Assembly (NCBI GenBank): GCA_050287605.1
Contig: JBNKCG010000079.1
Coordinates: 1 to 64,000 of the forward strand
Length of the DNA stretch: 64,000 nt
Reading direction: 5' to 3'
From: QQUJ01 sp050287605
Lineage (GTDB): Bacteria; Pseudomonadota; Gammaproteobacteria; QQUJ01
Shown one piece after another: positions 54,819-63,320 of the stretch. Made by a program: the position numbers and the translations under genes. The notes beneath the pieces are model-generated. The model did not search any database. It was not told the DNA's origin and saw only the letters and a list, made by a program, of their open reading frames with translations. Each line of letters starts with the position of its first letter. Within the stretch, counting starts at the first letter, position 1.

Positions 54819-57268
54819 GACGCGATTCTCATGCGATCGATACGCAGCGGGGCGAATTCATGGGACTCCGCCCCTGCGGCACGCTCTCGCCAAGGATCGA
54901 CCTGAGCGAACTGCTGGCTGTATTGGAAGCGCTCGAAGAGCGCCTTGCGGCCCGTTTCGTCGTCGACGATACGCTGCTTCACGTAGCCCAAACTGACCCG
55001 CTCCACCCAGGGCGCGGTGCGTTCGAGGTAGTGTCCCTCCTCGCGGTAGAGTTGGATGAAGGCGCCGGCGTATTCCAGCACCTCCGCTTCCGTCGTCACC
55101 TTGCACAGCAGATCGGTGACCCGCACCTTGATACCGCCGTTGCCGCCGATGTGCAGCTCGTAGCCCGAATCGACGCAGACCACACCGAAGTCCTTGATGG
55201 TGGCCTCGGCGCAATTGCGCGGGCAGCCGGAAACCGCCGCCTTGAATTTGTGCGGCATCCACGAACCCCAGGTGAGCTGCTCCAGCTGTACGCCCAGGCC
55301 GGTGGAGTCCTGGGTACCAAAGCGGCACCAGGTCTTGCCGGCGCAGGTCTTCACCGTGCGCAGCGCCTTGCCGTAGGCATGGCCGGAGACGAGGCCGGCC
55401 GCGGAAAGATCTCTCCACACCGCCGGCAGCTGCTCCTTCTGGATACCGAACAGATCGATACGCTGGCCGCCCGTGACCTTCATCTCGGGCACCTGGAACT
55501 TCTCCGCCACATCGGCGATGGCGCGCAGATCCTTGGGCGTGCAGAGACCGCCGAACAGGCGCGGCACCACCGAGTAGGTGCCGTCCTTCTGGATGTTGCC
55601 GTGAGCCCGTTCGTTGATGAAACGCGACTGGACGTCGTCCCGGTATTCGCCGGGCCAAGCAGCCAGCAGATAGTAGTTGAGGGCGGGACGGCAGCTGGCG
55701 CAACCGTCCGGCGTCTTCCATTCGAGAAAGTCGAACACGGCGCATATGGACTTCAACGCCTCCCTGCGAATGGCCTGCCGCACCTCGTCGTGACTGTAGC
55801 CGGTACAGCCGCACAGCGCCTTCTTGCTGGGTGCCGCAGCGTAACCTTCGCCCACGGTGGAGGCGAGCAGCGACTCCACCAGGCCGGTACAGGAACCGCA
55901 CGAGGCAGAGGCTTTGGTGTGGGCCCGCACCTCGTCCAGTGTAAAAAGACCCTGGGTGGTGATCGCCCTGACGATGTCGCCCTTGCAGACCCCGTTGCAA
56001 CCGCAGATCTCGGCATCGTCGGAGAGTTTCGCCACCCGCGTCTCGTCACCGTGGCCGGCATCGCCCAGGTCGTGCTGGCCAAACAGAATGGTGCTTCGGA
56101 AGCTGGAGATGTCGGTCCCTTCGCGCAGCAACTGGAAGTACCAAGTGCCGTCCAGTGTGTCGCCGTACATCACCGCACCCTTGATCCGGTTGTCGCGGAT
56201 CACCAGCTTTTTGTAGACCCCCTGGGCCGGATCTTGCAGCACCAGGGTCTCGTCGCCCTCGCCTTCGTTGAACTCGCCGGCGGAGAAGAGATCGATGCCG
56301 GTCACTTTCAGCTTGGTGGAGGTCACCGAGCCCTCGTAGCGACCGATGCCCAGGTTGGCCAGATGATTGGCACAGACCTTGGCCTGCTCGAACAGCGGCG
56401 CCACCAGACCGTAGCAGTTGTTGCGATGCTGTACGCACTCGCCCACCGCGTAGATGCGTGGATCGAAGGTCTGCAGCGTGTCATTGACCACAATGCCCCG
56501 CTCGCAGTGAAGCCCGGCCTGTTTTGCCAACGCCACGTTGGGTCGAATGCCTACAGCCATCACCACCAGATCGGTTTCGATCTCGCTGCCGTCTTTGAAG
56601 CGTACGCCGCTAACGCGTTCGTCGCCGAGGATAGCCTCGGTCTGAGCCTGCATCAGAAAGCGCAGCCCGCTCTGTTCCAGGGAACGCTTGAGCAGACCGG
56701 CTGCGGGTGCATCGAGCTGGCGCTCCATGAGAATGTCCATGAGATGAACAACGGTGACGTCCATGCCGTTTTTCAACAGACCGTTGGCCGCTTCCAGACC
56801 GAGCAGCCCGCCACCGATCACCACCGCCTTTTTGTAGCGACGGGCGCTCTCCAGCATCATCTCCACGTCGCGAATATCGCGGAAACCGATCACTCCCGGC
56901 AGATCGTGACCGGGCACCGGTATGATGAACGGATTGGAACCTGTAGCCAGCAACAGCCGGTCGTAGTCGCAGCGCAGCCCCGAGGCGGTTTTCACGTGAC
57001 GCGAACGGCGATCGATCGCCACCACCGGATCGTCGGTGTGCAGCGTAATGCCGTTCTCGGCGTACCACTCGCGGCTGTTGAGCACGATGTCGTCGATGGT
57101 CTTCTCACCGGCCAGCACCGGCGAGAGCATGATGCGGTTGTAGTTGGGATGCGGTTCGGCGCCAAAGACGGTGATGTCGTACAGCTCGGGCTCCAGCTTC
57201 AGCAGCTCCTCAAGGGTTCGCATGCCGGCCATGCCGTTGCCGACCAGAATCAATCGCGGTTGGTTCAT
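54815..57268 (-). CDS. nirB: Assimilatory nitrite reductase large subunit NirB
   Basis: This 817-residue cytoplasmic enzyme reduces nitrite to ammonium with six electrons. It has an N-terminal FAD/NAD(P) pyridine-nucleotide reductase part (LILVGNGMAGMRTLEELL, AVVIGGGLLGLEAANGL), two BFD-like [2Fe-2S] segments (CGCNGVCKG...CGSC and CGCTGYS...CASC), and a C-terminal sirohaem/4Fe-4S region (CAGKTWCRFGTQDS and GCPRNCAEATIKDFG). It overlaps both neighbours by 4 bp, showing tight co-translation with nrtC and nirD. Confidence 0.97.
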   Translation of the reverse strand: MNQPRLILVGNGMAGMRTLEELLKLEPELYDITVFGAEPHPNYNRIMLSPVLAGEKTIDDIVLNSREWYAENGITLHTDDPVVAIDRRSRHVKTASGLRCDYDRLLLATGSNPFIIPVPGHDLPGVIGFRDIRDVEMMLESARRYKKAVVIGGGLLGLEAANGLLKNGMDVTVVHLMDILMERQLDAPAAGLLKRSLEQSGLRFLMQAQTEAILGDERVSGVRFKDGSEIETDLVVMAVGIRPNVALAKQAGLHCERGIVVNDTLQTFDPRIYAVGECVQHRNNCYGLVAPLFEQAKVCANHLANLGIGRYEGSVTSTKLKVTGIDLFSAGEFNEGEGDETLVLQDPAQGVYKKLVIRDNRIKGAVMYGDTLDGTWYFQLLREGTDISSFRSTILFGQHDLGDAGHGDETRVAKLSDDAEICGCNGVCKGDIVRAITTQGLFTLDEVRAHTKASASCGSCTGLVESLLASTVGEGYAAAPSKKALCGCTGYSHDEVRQAIRREALKSICAVFDFLEWKTPDGCASCRPALNYYLLAAWPGEYRDDVQSRFINERAHGNIQKDGTYSVVPRLFGGLCTPKDLRAIADVAEKFQVPEMKVTGGQRIDLFGIQKEQLPAVWRDLSAAGLVSGHAYGKALRTVKTCAGKTWCRFGTQDSTGLGVQLEQLTWGSWMPHKFKAAVSGCPRNCAEATIKDFGVVCVDSGYELHIGGNGGIKVRVTDLLCKVTTEAEVLEYAGAFIQLYREEGHYLERTAPWVERVSLGYVKQRIVDDETGRKALFERFQYSQQFAQVDPWRERAAGAESHEFAPLRIDRMRIAS

Positions 57269-59475
57269 CGGTTGGTCCCCTCGCTCAGGTGCTCTTTTTC
57301 AGACGCTGCAGGCAGTGGATTCGCCTCACGCAATGCCTTCAGAGGGAAAGCGAGACTGGCCACCGGCTGCCGGGCCAGGTAGTCGACAGGGTCGTTGGGA
57401 TCGAAGGTCGCGCCGTCGAAGAAGCGGTCCGCCCCCATGGAAAGTTCGCCCTGCTCGCCGGACAGGGTCCAACCGTCGGCGTGCAGGCCCTCCGATTTCA
57501 CGTCACCGACGGGCAGATCGAGGCGCAGTGCCGAAGCGGCCTGACGATAGATTTCCGGCCGGTAGACACGACGTGCGATCCGCTGCAGATCAAGCGGCTC
57601 GCGCAGTTGGCCCCAGCGCACCATCTGGGTAAGGAACCAGAGGGCGTGGGAGTGCCAGGGAAAGTTGGCGCTGTAGCGGCTGAACACGTTGAAGTCGCTC
57701 CGCTGCACGGGGGGCTGATCGCCGGCGAACCGGAGGGAGCCGCGCATCGACTGTTCCAGCACCTCCTTGGGCGCGTTGACGTAGCGACCCCAGCTCAGCA
57801 GTTCGCAGACCTCCTGGCGATTCTCCGGCCGGTCGATCCAGGCGCAGGCCTTGATCAGTGCGGTGAGCAGTGCCACGTGGGTATTGGGATTAGCCGCGGC
57901 CCAACTGCCGGTCACGCCGAAAACCTTCTCCGGATGGTTGTTCCAGATGTCGTAGCTGGCCGCCAAGGTATGACCCAGGCCGTTGCAGACCGCCAAGGTA
58001 TTCCACGGTTCGCCGACGCAGAAACCGGATATCACCCCGGCCTGCAGGTAGTTGACCATCTGCGGCGGCGGCACCACCGAGAGCTGGATGTCGTTGTCGG
58101 GATCGATGCCCGAGGCGGCGAGCCAGTAGCGCAGCAGATAGTTGTGGGAGGAGTAGGGAAAGACGGTGGCAAACGTCAGCGGATTTGCGCCCGCCGCCCA
58201 GTTCTCCTCGATCACTTTTTTCAAGGCGCGTCCGCTACCGGCCGGGGTGTCGAGTTCGCGCTCGCCGGTCGCCACCATGCGTTCGTAAATCGCTTTCGAA
58301 ACGGTGATGCCGTTGCCGTTGAGGTCGAGACTCATGGCGGTGATCATCGGCGCTGCGCTGCCTGTTCCCGCAGTAGCAGCCCCCACCGCACTGGCCAGAG
58401 GTATTGCGGCCAACATCTGCGCGCCGTCGAGCATGCCGATGGCCACCTTGTCGCGAATGTTGGCCCAGGAGTTCTCGCGCGAGAGCTCTACGCTGAGTCC
58501 CTGCTGATGGAAGAAGCCCTTCTCCTTGGCCACCACCAGCGGTGCGCAGTCGGTCAAGGGGATGAACCCGAGATTGAGTCGGGTCTTCTCCAGGGTTTTG
58601 CCGGTGGCGGACTGGGTCGACTGGAGCCAGGCGGAGAGATCGACCACAGTGTCGCTCTGCGGTTTCTCCGTCGGTTTGGTCTGTTCCTCTTCCGGCCGCT
58701 GATGGCGCTCGTGAAGAAACCGCACCACTTCCGCCCGGTAGTGGTTGTAGATGGGATTCTCAGCCAGCGCCAAGCGGTTGCGCGGTTTGGGAAGATCGAT
58801 GTTGAGGATCTCGCCCACGGTGGCCGAAGGCCCGTTGGTCATCATGACGATGCGATCGGAGAGCAGCACCGCCTCGTCCACGTCGTGAGTGATCATGATC
58901 ACCGTGTTGTTGAGGCGCGCCTGGATCTCCATCAGGGAGTCCTGCATGTGCGTGCGGGTGAGCGAGTCGAGAGCGCCGAAGGGTTCGTCCATCAGCAGCA
59001 CCTTGGGCTCCATGGCCAGCGCGCGGGCGATGCCGACGCGCTGCTTCATACCGCCCGAGATCTCGTCGGGCTTGCGGTCCAGCGCGTGGGACATATGCAC
59101 CAATTCCAGGTTGTACAGGGTCCAGCGATGGCGCTCCTCTTTCGTCTTGGTTCTCTTGAACACCTGATCCACCGCCAGACGCACGTTGTCGTAGACCGTC
59201 AGCCAAGGCAGCAGGGAGTGGTTCTGGAACACCACCGCCCGATCGGGACCCGGATCGGTGACCTCTTTCTCCTCCAGTATCACCCCGCCCTCGGTGGCGT
59301 TGAGCAGTCCGGCGACGATGTTCAACACCGTCGACTTGCCGCAACCCGAGTGGCCGATGAGCGAAATGAACTCACCCTGCGCCACCTTCAGGTTTACCTC
59401 GTTCAGCACGTTCAGCGGACCGTTGTCGGTCGGGAAGGTGATGCTGACGTGATCGATGTTTAAATAGCTATTCAT
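57265..59475 (-). CDS. nrtC: Nitrate ABC transporter ATPase with fused NrtA-like domain (NrtC type)
   Basis: From the ATG at 59475 the protein has 736 residues. Residues 1-~265 are an ABC ATPase (Walker A GHSGCGKST, signature ISGGMKQRV, Walker B VLLMDEPFGALD). From ~300 the rest is a nitrate-binding-protein-like domain (LGFIPLTDCAPLVVAKEKGFF, YDIWNNHPEKVFGVTGSWA) lacking a signal peptide, so it stays in the cytoplasm. This is the cyanobacterial NrtC architecture, where the extra domain regulates uptake. No separate single-domain NrtD gene is present, so this may be the only ATPase. Confidence 0.93.
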   Translation of the reverse strand: MNSYLNIDHVSITFPTDNGPLNVLNEVNLKVAQGEFISLIGHSGCGKSTVLNIVAGLLNATEGGVILEEKEVTDPGPDRAVVFQNHSLLPWLTVYDNVRLAVDQVFKRTKTKEERHRWTLYNLELVHMSHALDRKPDEISGGMKQRVGIARALAMEPKVLLMDEPFGALDSLTRTHMQDSLMEIQARLNNTVIMITHDVDEAVLLSDRIVMMTNGPSATVGEILNIDLPKPRNRLALAENPIYNHYRAEVVRFLHERHQRPEEEQTKPTEKPQSDTVVDLSAWLQSTQSATGKTLEKTRLNLGFIPLTDCAPLVVAKEKGFFHQQGLSVELSRENSWANIRDKVAIGMLDGAQMLAAIPLASAVGAATAGTGSAAPMITAMSLDLNGNGITVSKAIYERMVATGERELDTPAGSGRALKKVIEENWAAGANPLTFATVFPYSSHNYLLRYWLAASGIDPDNDIQLSVVPPPQMVNYLQAGVISGFCVGEPWNTLAVCNGLGHTLAASYDIWNNHPEKVFGVTGSWAAANPNTHVALLTALIKACAWIDRPENRQEVCELLSWGRYVNAPKEVLEQSMRGSLRFAGDQPPVQRSDFNVFSRYSANFPWHSHALWFLTQMVRWGQLREPLDLQRIARRVYRPEIYRQAASALRLDLPVGDVKSEGLHADGWTLSGEQGELSMGADRFFDGATFDPNDPVDYLARQPVASLAFPLKALREANPLPAASEKEHLSEGTNR

Positions 59476-59528
59476 AACGCTTCCCTTGGTCGAACCTGTG
59501 CAACGCATTGGCGTGAGGAAACCCCGCG

Positions 59529-60557
59529 CTACCGCAACACCGCGTTCTTGTCCCAACTGAATATCCGCTGCAGCATCAGCATGCAGCGATCGAGCAGAAA
59601 TCCGATCACGCCGATCACCAACACCGCCACCATGATGCGCGCCAGCGAGTCGGAACTGCCGTTCTGAAACTCATCCCACACGAATTTGCCCAAGCCGGGG
59701 TTCTGCGCCAGCATCTCGGCGGCGATCAACACCATCCAACCGATGCCCAACGAGAGGCGCAGGCCGGTGAAGATCATCGGGATGGCCGACGGCAGTACGA
59801 TCTTCATCGTCTTGGTGAAGGGGCTGAGGCGCAGCACGCGGCTGACGTTGATCAGATCCTTGTCGACGCCGGAGACACCCACCGTAGTGTTGATGACGGT
59901 GGGCCAGAGACAGCAAAGGGTGACGGTGATGGCCGAGTTGAGAAACGACTTGGAGAACAGGGGATCGTTGCTTACGTAGAGTGCCGAGACCACCATGGTC
60001 ACCAGCGGCAGCCAGGCGAGCGGCGAGACCGGTTTGAAGATCTGTATCAGCGGATTGATGGCGGTGTAGAGCGCGGCGCTCATGCCGCAGACGATGCCGA
60101 TGGGGATGGCGATCAGGGAGGCCACCAGGAAGCCGGCCATCACCGTCATGAGACTGGTGAGGATCTGATCGAGAAAGGTCTCCTTACCGGTGTATTTGCG
60201 CTCGCGCATCTGCTCGATGCGCTCCTGCGGCTGATTCGCTGCAATCGCCTTATCGATGCGCACCTGAATCCGCTCGTAGAAAGCGTTCGCCTTGGCCCTT
60301 TCCGCCTTGTGCTCGTCATAGAGAGATAGCGTCTGCTCCCATACTTTGACGGGTCCGGGGAGCACACCCAATGACGTCTCGACGTGCCTGGCACCGACAC
60401 TCCACAAACCCAGGAAGACGACCAAGGCGATGATCGGTATGAACAGCTGCCGAGTCAGTTTCGCAAAGAATTTGTCCAACCGCTCGCGTGTCAAGCGCCC
60501 GAGCAGATTATCCAGCGTCGGTGGGTTAAAGGCGTTAATGATGTGTTGCAGTGCCAT
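59529..60557 (-). CDS. nrtB: Nitrate ABC transporter permease NrtB
   Basis: This 342-residue inner-membrane protein has several hydrophobic helices (LFIPIIALVVFLGLWSVGA, VMAGFLVASLIAIPIGIVCGM, IMVAVLVIGVIGFLLDRCM) and the permease EAA-like loop near RVLRLSPFTKTMKIVLPSAIPMIFTGLRLSLGIGW. A charged insertion of ~60 residues near 75-120 lies between the first two helices. The ATG at 60557 has AGGAA upstream; the longer frame was not used. Confidence 0.94.
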   Translation of the reverse strand: MALQHIINAFNPPTLDNLLGRLTRERLDKFFAKLTRQLFIPIIALVVFLGLWSVGARHVETSLGVLPGPVKVWEQTLSLYDEHKAERAKANAFYERIQVRIDKAIAANQPQERIEQMRERKYTGKETFLDQILTSLMTVMAGFLVASLIAIPIGIVCGMSAALYTAINPLIQIFKPVSPLAWLPLVTMVVSALYVSNDPLFSKSFLNSAITVTLCCLWPTVINTTVGVSGVDKDLINVSRVLRLSPFTKTMKIVLPSAIPMIFTGLRLSLGIGWMVLIAAEMLAQNPGLGKFVWDEFQNGSSDSLARIMVAVLVIGVIGFLLDRCMLMLQRIFSWDKNAVLR

Positions 60558-60735
60558 TTTCGCTATTCCTGGTCTGCCCTGAAACAGATCGATACGTTGC
60601 AATGTCGTGCCGTGTCGTTCATGGTTTGCGAGAAACCGCAGGACGGGTCGGACGATAGAGCTATCTGGAAATTTGCCCGGCACGCCCCTGCATCGGGTAC
60701 GCGACAACCTGTCCTACGGTCCCCCTGCACACCCA

Positions 60736-62142
60736 TCACATCCGCACGTCGCCTTTCAGCCCGATCTTGAAACTGTCGATGTAGGCGTTGGGTTTGGTTC
60801 CGTCATAGGTGATGCCGTCGATGAACTCGGTCTGCGGCTTGCGGTAGCCGCTCTCCTTGTCGAAGGCGGGGAAATCGTCAGCCGACATCTTGCCCTCGGC
60901 GACGAGCGCCTCCGCCGCCTTGCGATAGATGTCCGGGCGATAGACGCTGCGGGCGATCTTGTCGTACCAGCTGTCGGGTTTTTTCTCCGAAATCTGGCCC
61001 CAACGGCGCATTTGGGTCAGGTACCAGACCGCGTCCGAGTAGTACGGATAAGTGGCGTAGTGGCGAAAGAAGACGTTGAAGTCGGGAACCGAGCGCTTGT
61101 CTCCCTTCTCGTACTCGAAGGTGCCGGTCATGGAGTTCGCGATCACCTCATAGTCGGCGCCCACGTAGTTGGGCTGGGACAGGATCTTCACCGCCTCGGG
61201 TCGGTTGGCGTTGTCGTTCTCGTCGAGCCATTTGCCGGCACGGATCAGCGCCTTAACCACCCGTATCGTGGTGTTCGGATACTTCTCCGTGAACTCCTTG
61301 GTCATGCCAAAAACCTTTTCGGGGTTGTCCTTCCACACCTCGTAATCGGTGACGACCGGCACGCCGATGCCCTTGAACACCGCCTGCTGGTTCCAGGGCT
61401 CGCCCACGCAATAGCCGTAAATGGTGCCCGCCTCCAGGGTGGCCGGCATCTGCGGTGGCGGCGTCACGGAGAGCAGCGCGTCGGCCTTGAGCTGACCGGT
61501 AATGTCGCCCTTGTGGGGAGCGTAGTAGCCGGGATTGATGCCGCCGGCGGCGAGCCAGTAGCGCAGCTCGTAGTTGTGTGTCGAGACCGGAAAGACCATG
61601 CCCATCTTGAACGGTTTGCCGGCCTTCTTGTATTGATCGACCACCGGCTTCAAGGCGTCGGCCTTGATCGGATGAACCGGCTTGCCGTCCGCCTGAGTCT
61701 TCACGTAGGGCTTCATCAACGTCCACACCTCGTTGGAGACGGTGATGCCGTTGCCGTTGAGGTCCATGCTGAAGGGAGTGACGATGTGCGCCTTGGTACC
61801 AAAACCGATGGTCGCCGCCAGAGGTTGGCCGGCGAGCATGTGGGCCCCGTCGAGCTGGCCGTCGATGACGCCGTCGAGCAGCACCTTCCAGTTGGCCTGC
61901 GCTTCGAGGGTCACGTAGAGTCCCTCGTCCTCGAAATAGCCTTTCTCATAGGCAATGGCGAGAGGCGCCATATCGGTCAGCTTGATGAAACCGAACTTCA
62001 AGTCTTCCTTCTCCGGAAAACCGATTTCGGCGCTGGCGGAACCGGTACCAAACCCCACTCCGGCGACCAATCCAGCAACCAACGCAACATGCTTGAGGTA
62101 GCGTCGGCGGCGGCTGGTTGTGATCTGACTGCATGCACTCAT
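60736..62142 (-). CDS. nrtA: Nitrate-binding protein NrtA (Tat-exported)
   Basis: This 468-residue periplasmic solute-binding protein has a twin-arginine signal (SRRRRYLKH at residues 10-18, hydrophobic core, cleavage near ASA-E at 38). The mature part matches NrtA/NasF: FGFIKLTDMAPLAIAYEKGYF, TPFSMDLNGNGITVSNEVW, YGYCVGEPWNQQAVFKGIG, EKVFGMTKEFTEKYPN. The start follows CGGAGG. It is the first structural gene after the antitermination leader. Confidence 0.95.
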   Translation of the reverse strand: MSACSQITTSRRRRYLKHVALVAGLVAGVGFGTGSASAEIGFPEKEDLKFGFIKLTDMAPLAIAYEKGYFEDEGLYVTLEAQANWKVLLDGVIDGQLDGAHMLAGQPLAATIGFGTKAHIVTPFSMDLNGNGITVSNEVWTLMKPYVKTQADGKPVHPIKADALKPVVDQYKKAGKPFKMGMVFPVSTHNYELRYWLAAGGINPGYYAPHKGDITGQLKADALLSVTPPPQMPATLEAGTIYGYCVGEPWNQQAVFKGIGVPVVTDYEVWKDNPEKVFGMTKEFTEKYPNTTIRVVKALIRAGKWLDENDNANRPEAVKILSQPNYVGADYEVIANSMTGTFEYEKGDKRSVPDFNVFFRHYATYPYYSDAVWYLTQMRRWGQISEKKPDSWYDKIARSVYRPDIYRKAAEALVAEGKMSADDFPAFDKESGYRKPQTEFIDGITYDGTKPNAYIDSFKIGLKGDVRM

Positions 62143-62188
62143 GAACTAAGACCTCCGGTATTGAGAAATCACTCGCCTGTCGGCAGGC

Positions 62189-62239
62189 AAAAAAAAACGC
62201 CCATCCCAAACACGATCGTGGATCGTGAGGAGATGGACG
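62189..62239 (-). terminator. Intrinsic terminator in the nrtA leader
   Basis: The strand CGTCCATCTC pairs with GGGATGGGCG (10 bp, two G-U pairs). An inner CACGAT/ATCGTG stem extends the hairpin, and nine T follow directly. It ends 47 nt before the nrtA ATG, so transcripts stop before the operon unless antiterminated. Confidence 0.9.
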
Positions 62240-62271
62240 CCTTTGTCCAGTTTCGGTCAGCGTTGACCGAA
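62234..62271 (-). promoter_or_regulatory. ANTAR target: two hexaloop hairpins in the nrtA leader
   Basis: Hairpin 1 (62252-62271) has stem TTCGGTC/GACCGAA and loop AACGCT. Hairpin 2 (62234-62249) has stem TGGAC/GTCCA and loop AAAGGC. Both loops are six bases with A at position 1 and G at position 4, the ANTAR recognition rule. The 3' arm of hairpin 2 is also the 5' arm of the terminator, so binding of NasT would prevent termination. Confidence 0.9.
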
Positions 62272-62348
62272 CAATTCAGTGAATCATCTGTGCTCGTTGC
62301 GACCGCTATCGCCCGCCATTGGACCGCGATCGTCGTTGCCAACTACAA

Positions 62349-62364
62349 GGCAAGTGCCGTGCCA
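62349..62364 (-). promoter_or_regulatory. Sigma-54 promoter of the nrt-nir-nas operon
   Basis: On the minus strand TGGCACGGCACTTGCC matches TGGCACG-N4-TTGC. The predicted start near 62338 gives a ~196-nt leader that contains exactly the antitermination hairpins and the terminator. Confidence 0.92.
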
Positions 62365-62496
62365 AACACCACCTCGACAGCTACGCGCGCCGACTGGATC
62401 CACAATTTTCATTGCGTTTCTCGAAACTTGTCTGGCACACCACAAGCGAACCTACGCTGAATCCAACGCACGGCAATCACTCGAGGCACGGCGCAA

Positions 62497-62513
62497 CGCA
62501 CCGAAAACGTGCA
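62497..62513 (-). promoter_or_regulatory. Candidate NtrC-binding site
   Basis: TGCACGTTTTCGGTGCG fits TGCACY-N5-RGTGCA at the core GCAC...GTGC with correct spacing; the outer bases differ. Its centre is ~167 bp upstream of the predicted start. A second clear site was not found. Confidence 0.55.
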
Positions 62514-62566
62514 CAAAAACAAGTCGCAGAGACTCTGGATGATTCAACCTGGTGCGCAAGCGACAT

Positions 62567-63169
62567 CTAACTGGCAAGTATGCTGGCCGCTTCGATGATG
62601 TTTTGCGCCACTTCGGCCACTCTGCGGTTGGTGTCCATCGCCAGCTTGCGCATCGCCTGATACGCCTGCTCTTCACTCAAACCGCGCTGGCGCATGATGA
62701 TTCCCTTGGCCTTGTCGATAACCTTACGGTCGTTGAGCTGCTTGCGGGCCTTCTGTAGTTCCGATTCGAGGTAGCTGAAATGCTGGAAGCGCGCTACCGC
62801 AGCGTCGATGATGGGCCTGACTCGGTGGGCCTGCAGGCCGTCCACCACGTATGCGCTGACGCCCGCTCTAGTCGCCCGCCGTATGGTCTGGTTGTTGTCG
62901 TCCTGGGAGAACATGACCATGGGACGCGGCACCGTGGACTGGACGGATTCGAGGCTTTCCAAGGTATCGCGACCCGGGGCCTCGATGTCGATGAGGATCA
63001 CGTCCGGGTCGCAACGCTCCACCGCCGACAACAGGTCCGCGTCGCCCGATACGCAGGCCACCAGCACGCAGTCCACGTCCCGCAGGGCGAGGTCCAGCAT
63101 TTCGCGGCGGTCGGACTTGTCGTCCACCAGCATCACACGTATGGGTTTGTCGTTGCGGGCCGCAGGCAT
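62567..63169 (-). CDS. nasT: ANTAR-domain response regulator NasT
   Basis: This 200-residue RNA-binding antiterminator has an N-terminal receiver-like domain (IRVMLVDDKSDRREML, DVILIDIEAPG) and a C-terminal ANTAR domain (LNDRKVIDKAKGIIMRQRGLSEEQAYQAMRKLAMDTNRRVAEVAQNIIEA). It lies just upstream of the leader it should act on. In known systems NasT is held inactive by the nitrate sensor NasS; no nasS is beside it here. Confidence 0.94.
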   Translation of the reverse strand: MPAARNDKPIRVMLVDDKSDRREMLDLALRDVDCVLVACVSGDADLLSAVERCDPDVILIDIEAPGRDTLESLESVQSTVPRPMVMFSQDDNNQTIRRATRAGVSAYVVDGLQAHRVRPIIDAAVARFQHFSYLESELQKARKQLNDRKVIDKAKGIIMRQRGLSEEQAYQAMRKLAMDTNRRVAEVAQNIIEAASILAS

Positions 63170-63320
63170 ACCGGTTCCACGCTACAAAATGCGTGCCACG
63201 CAATTCCCACACTATTCAGCAGATATTGCCGGCGCTATGAACGCGATGGGGCGGAATGCGGCAATCGCCGGGATGGGAAATCTCACGCACAGGCACGCTG
63301 AACTCGGGAGAGCGTTGACT

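Noticed and set aside
54860..57382. An 840-residue open frame on the plus strand opposite nirB
   Set aside because: Antisense shadow of NirB with low-complexity composition rich in H, V, L and Q; no domain is visible.
57289..59463. A 724-residue open frame on the plus strand opposite nrtC
   Set aside because: It is antisense to a clear ABC ATPase/NrtA-like protein and has no recognisable motif. In GC-rich DNA the opposite strand often lacks stops.
63183..63198. Sigma-54-like element before nasT (TGGCACGCATTTTGTA, minus strand)
   Set aside because: The -12 GC is replaced by GT, and the implied start would lie only a few bases before the nasT ATG, leaving no room for a ribosome site.
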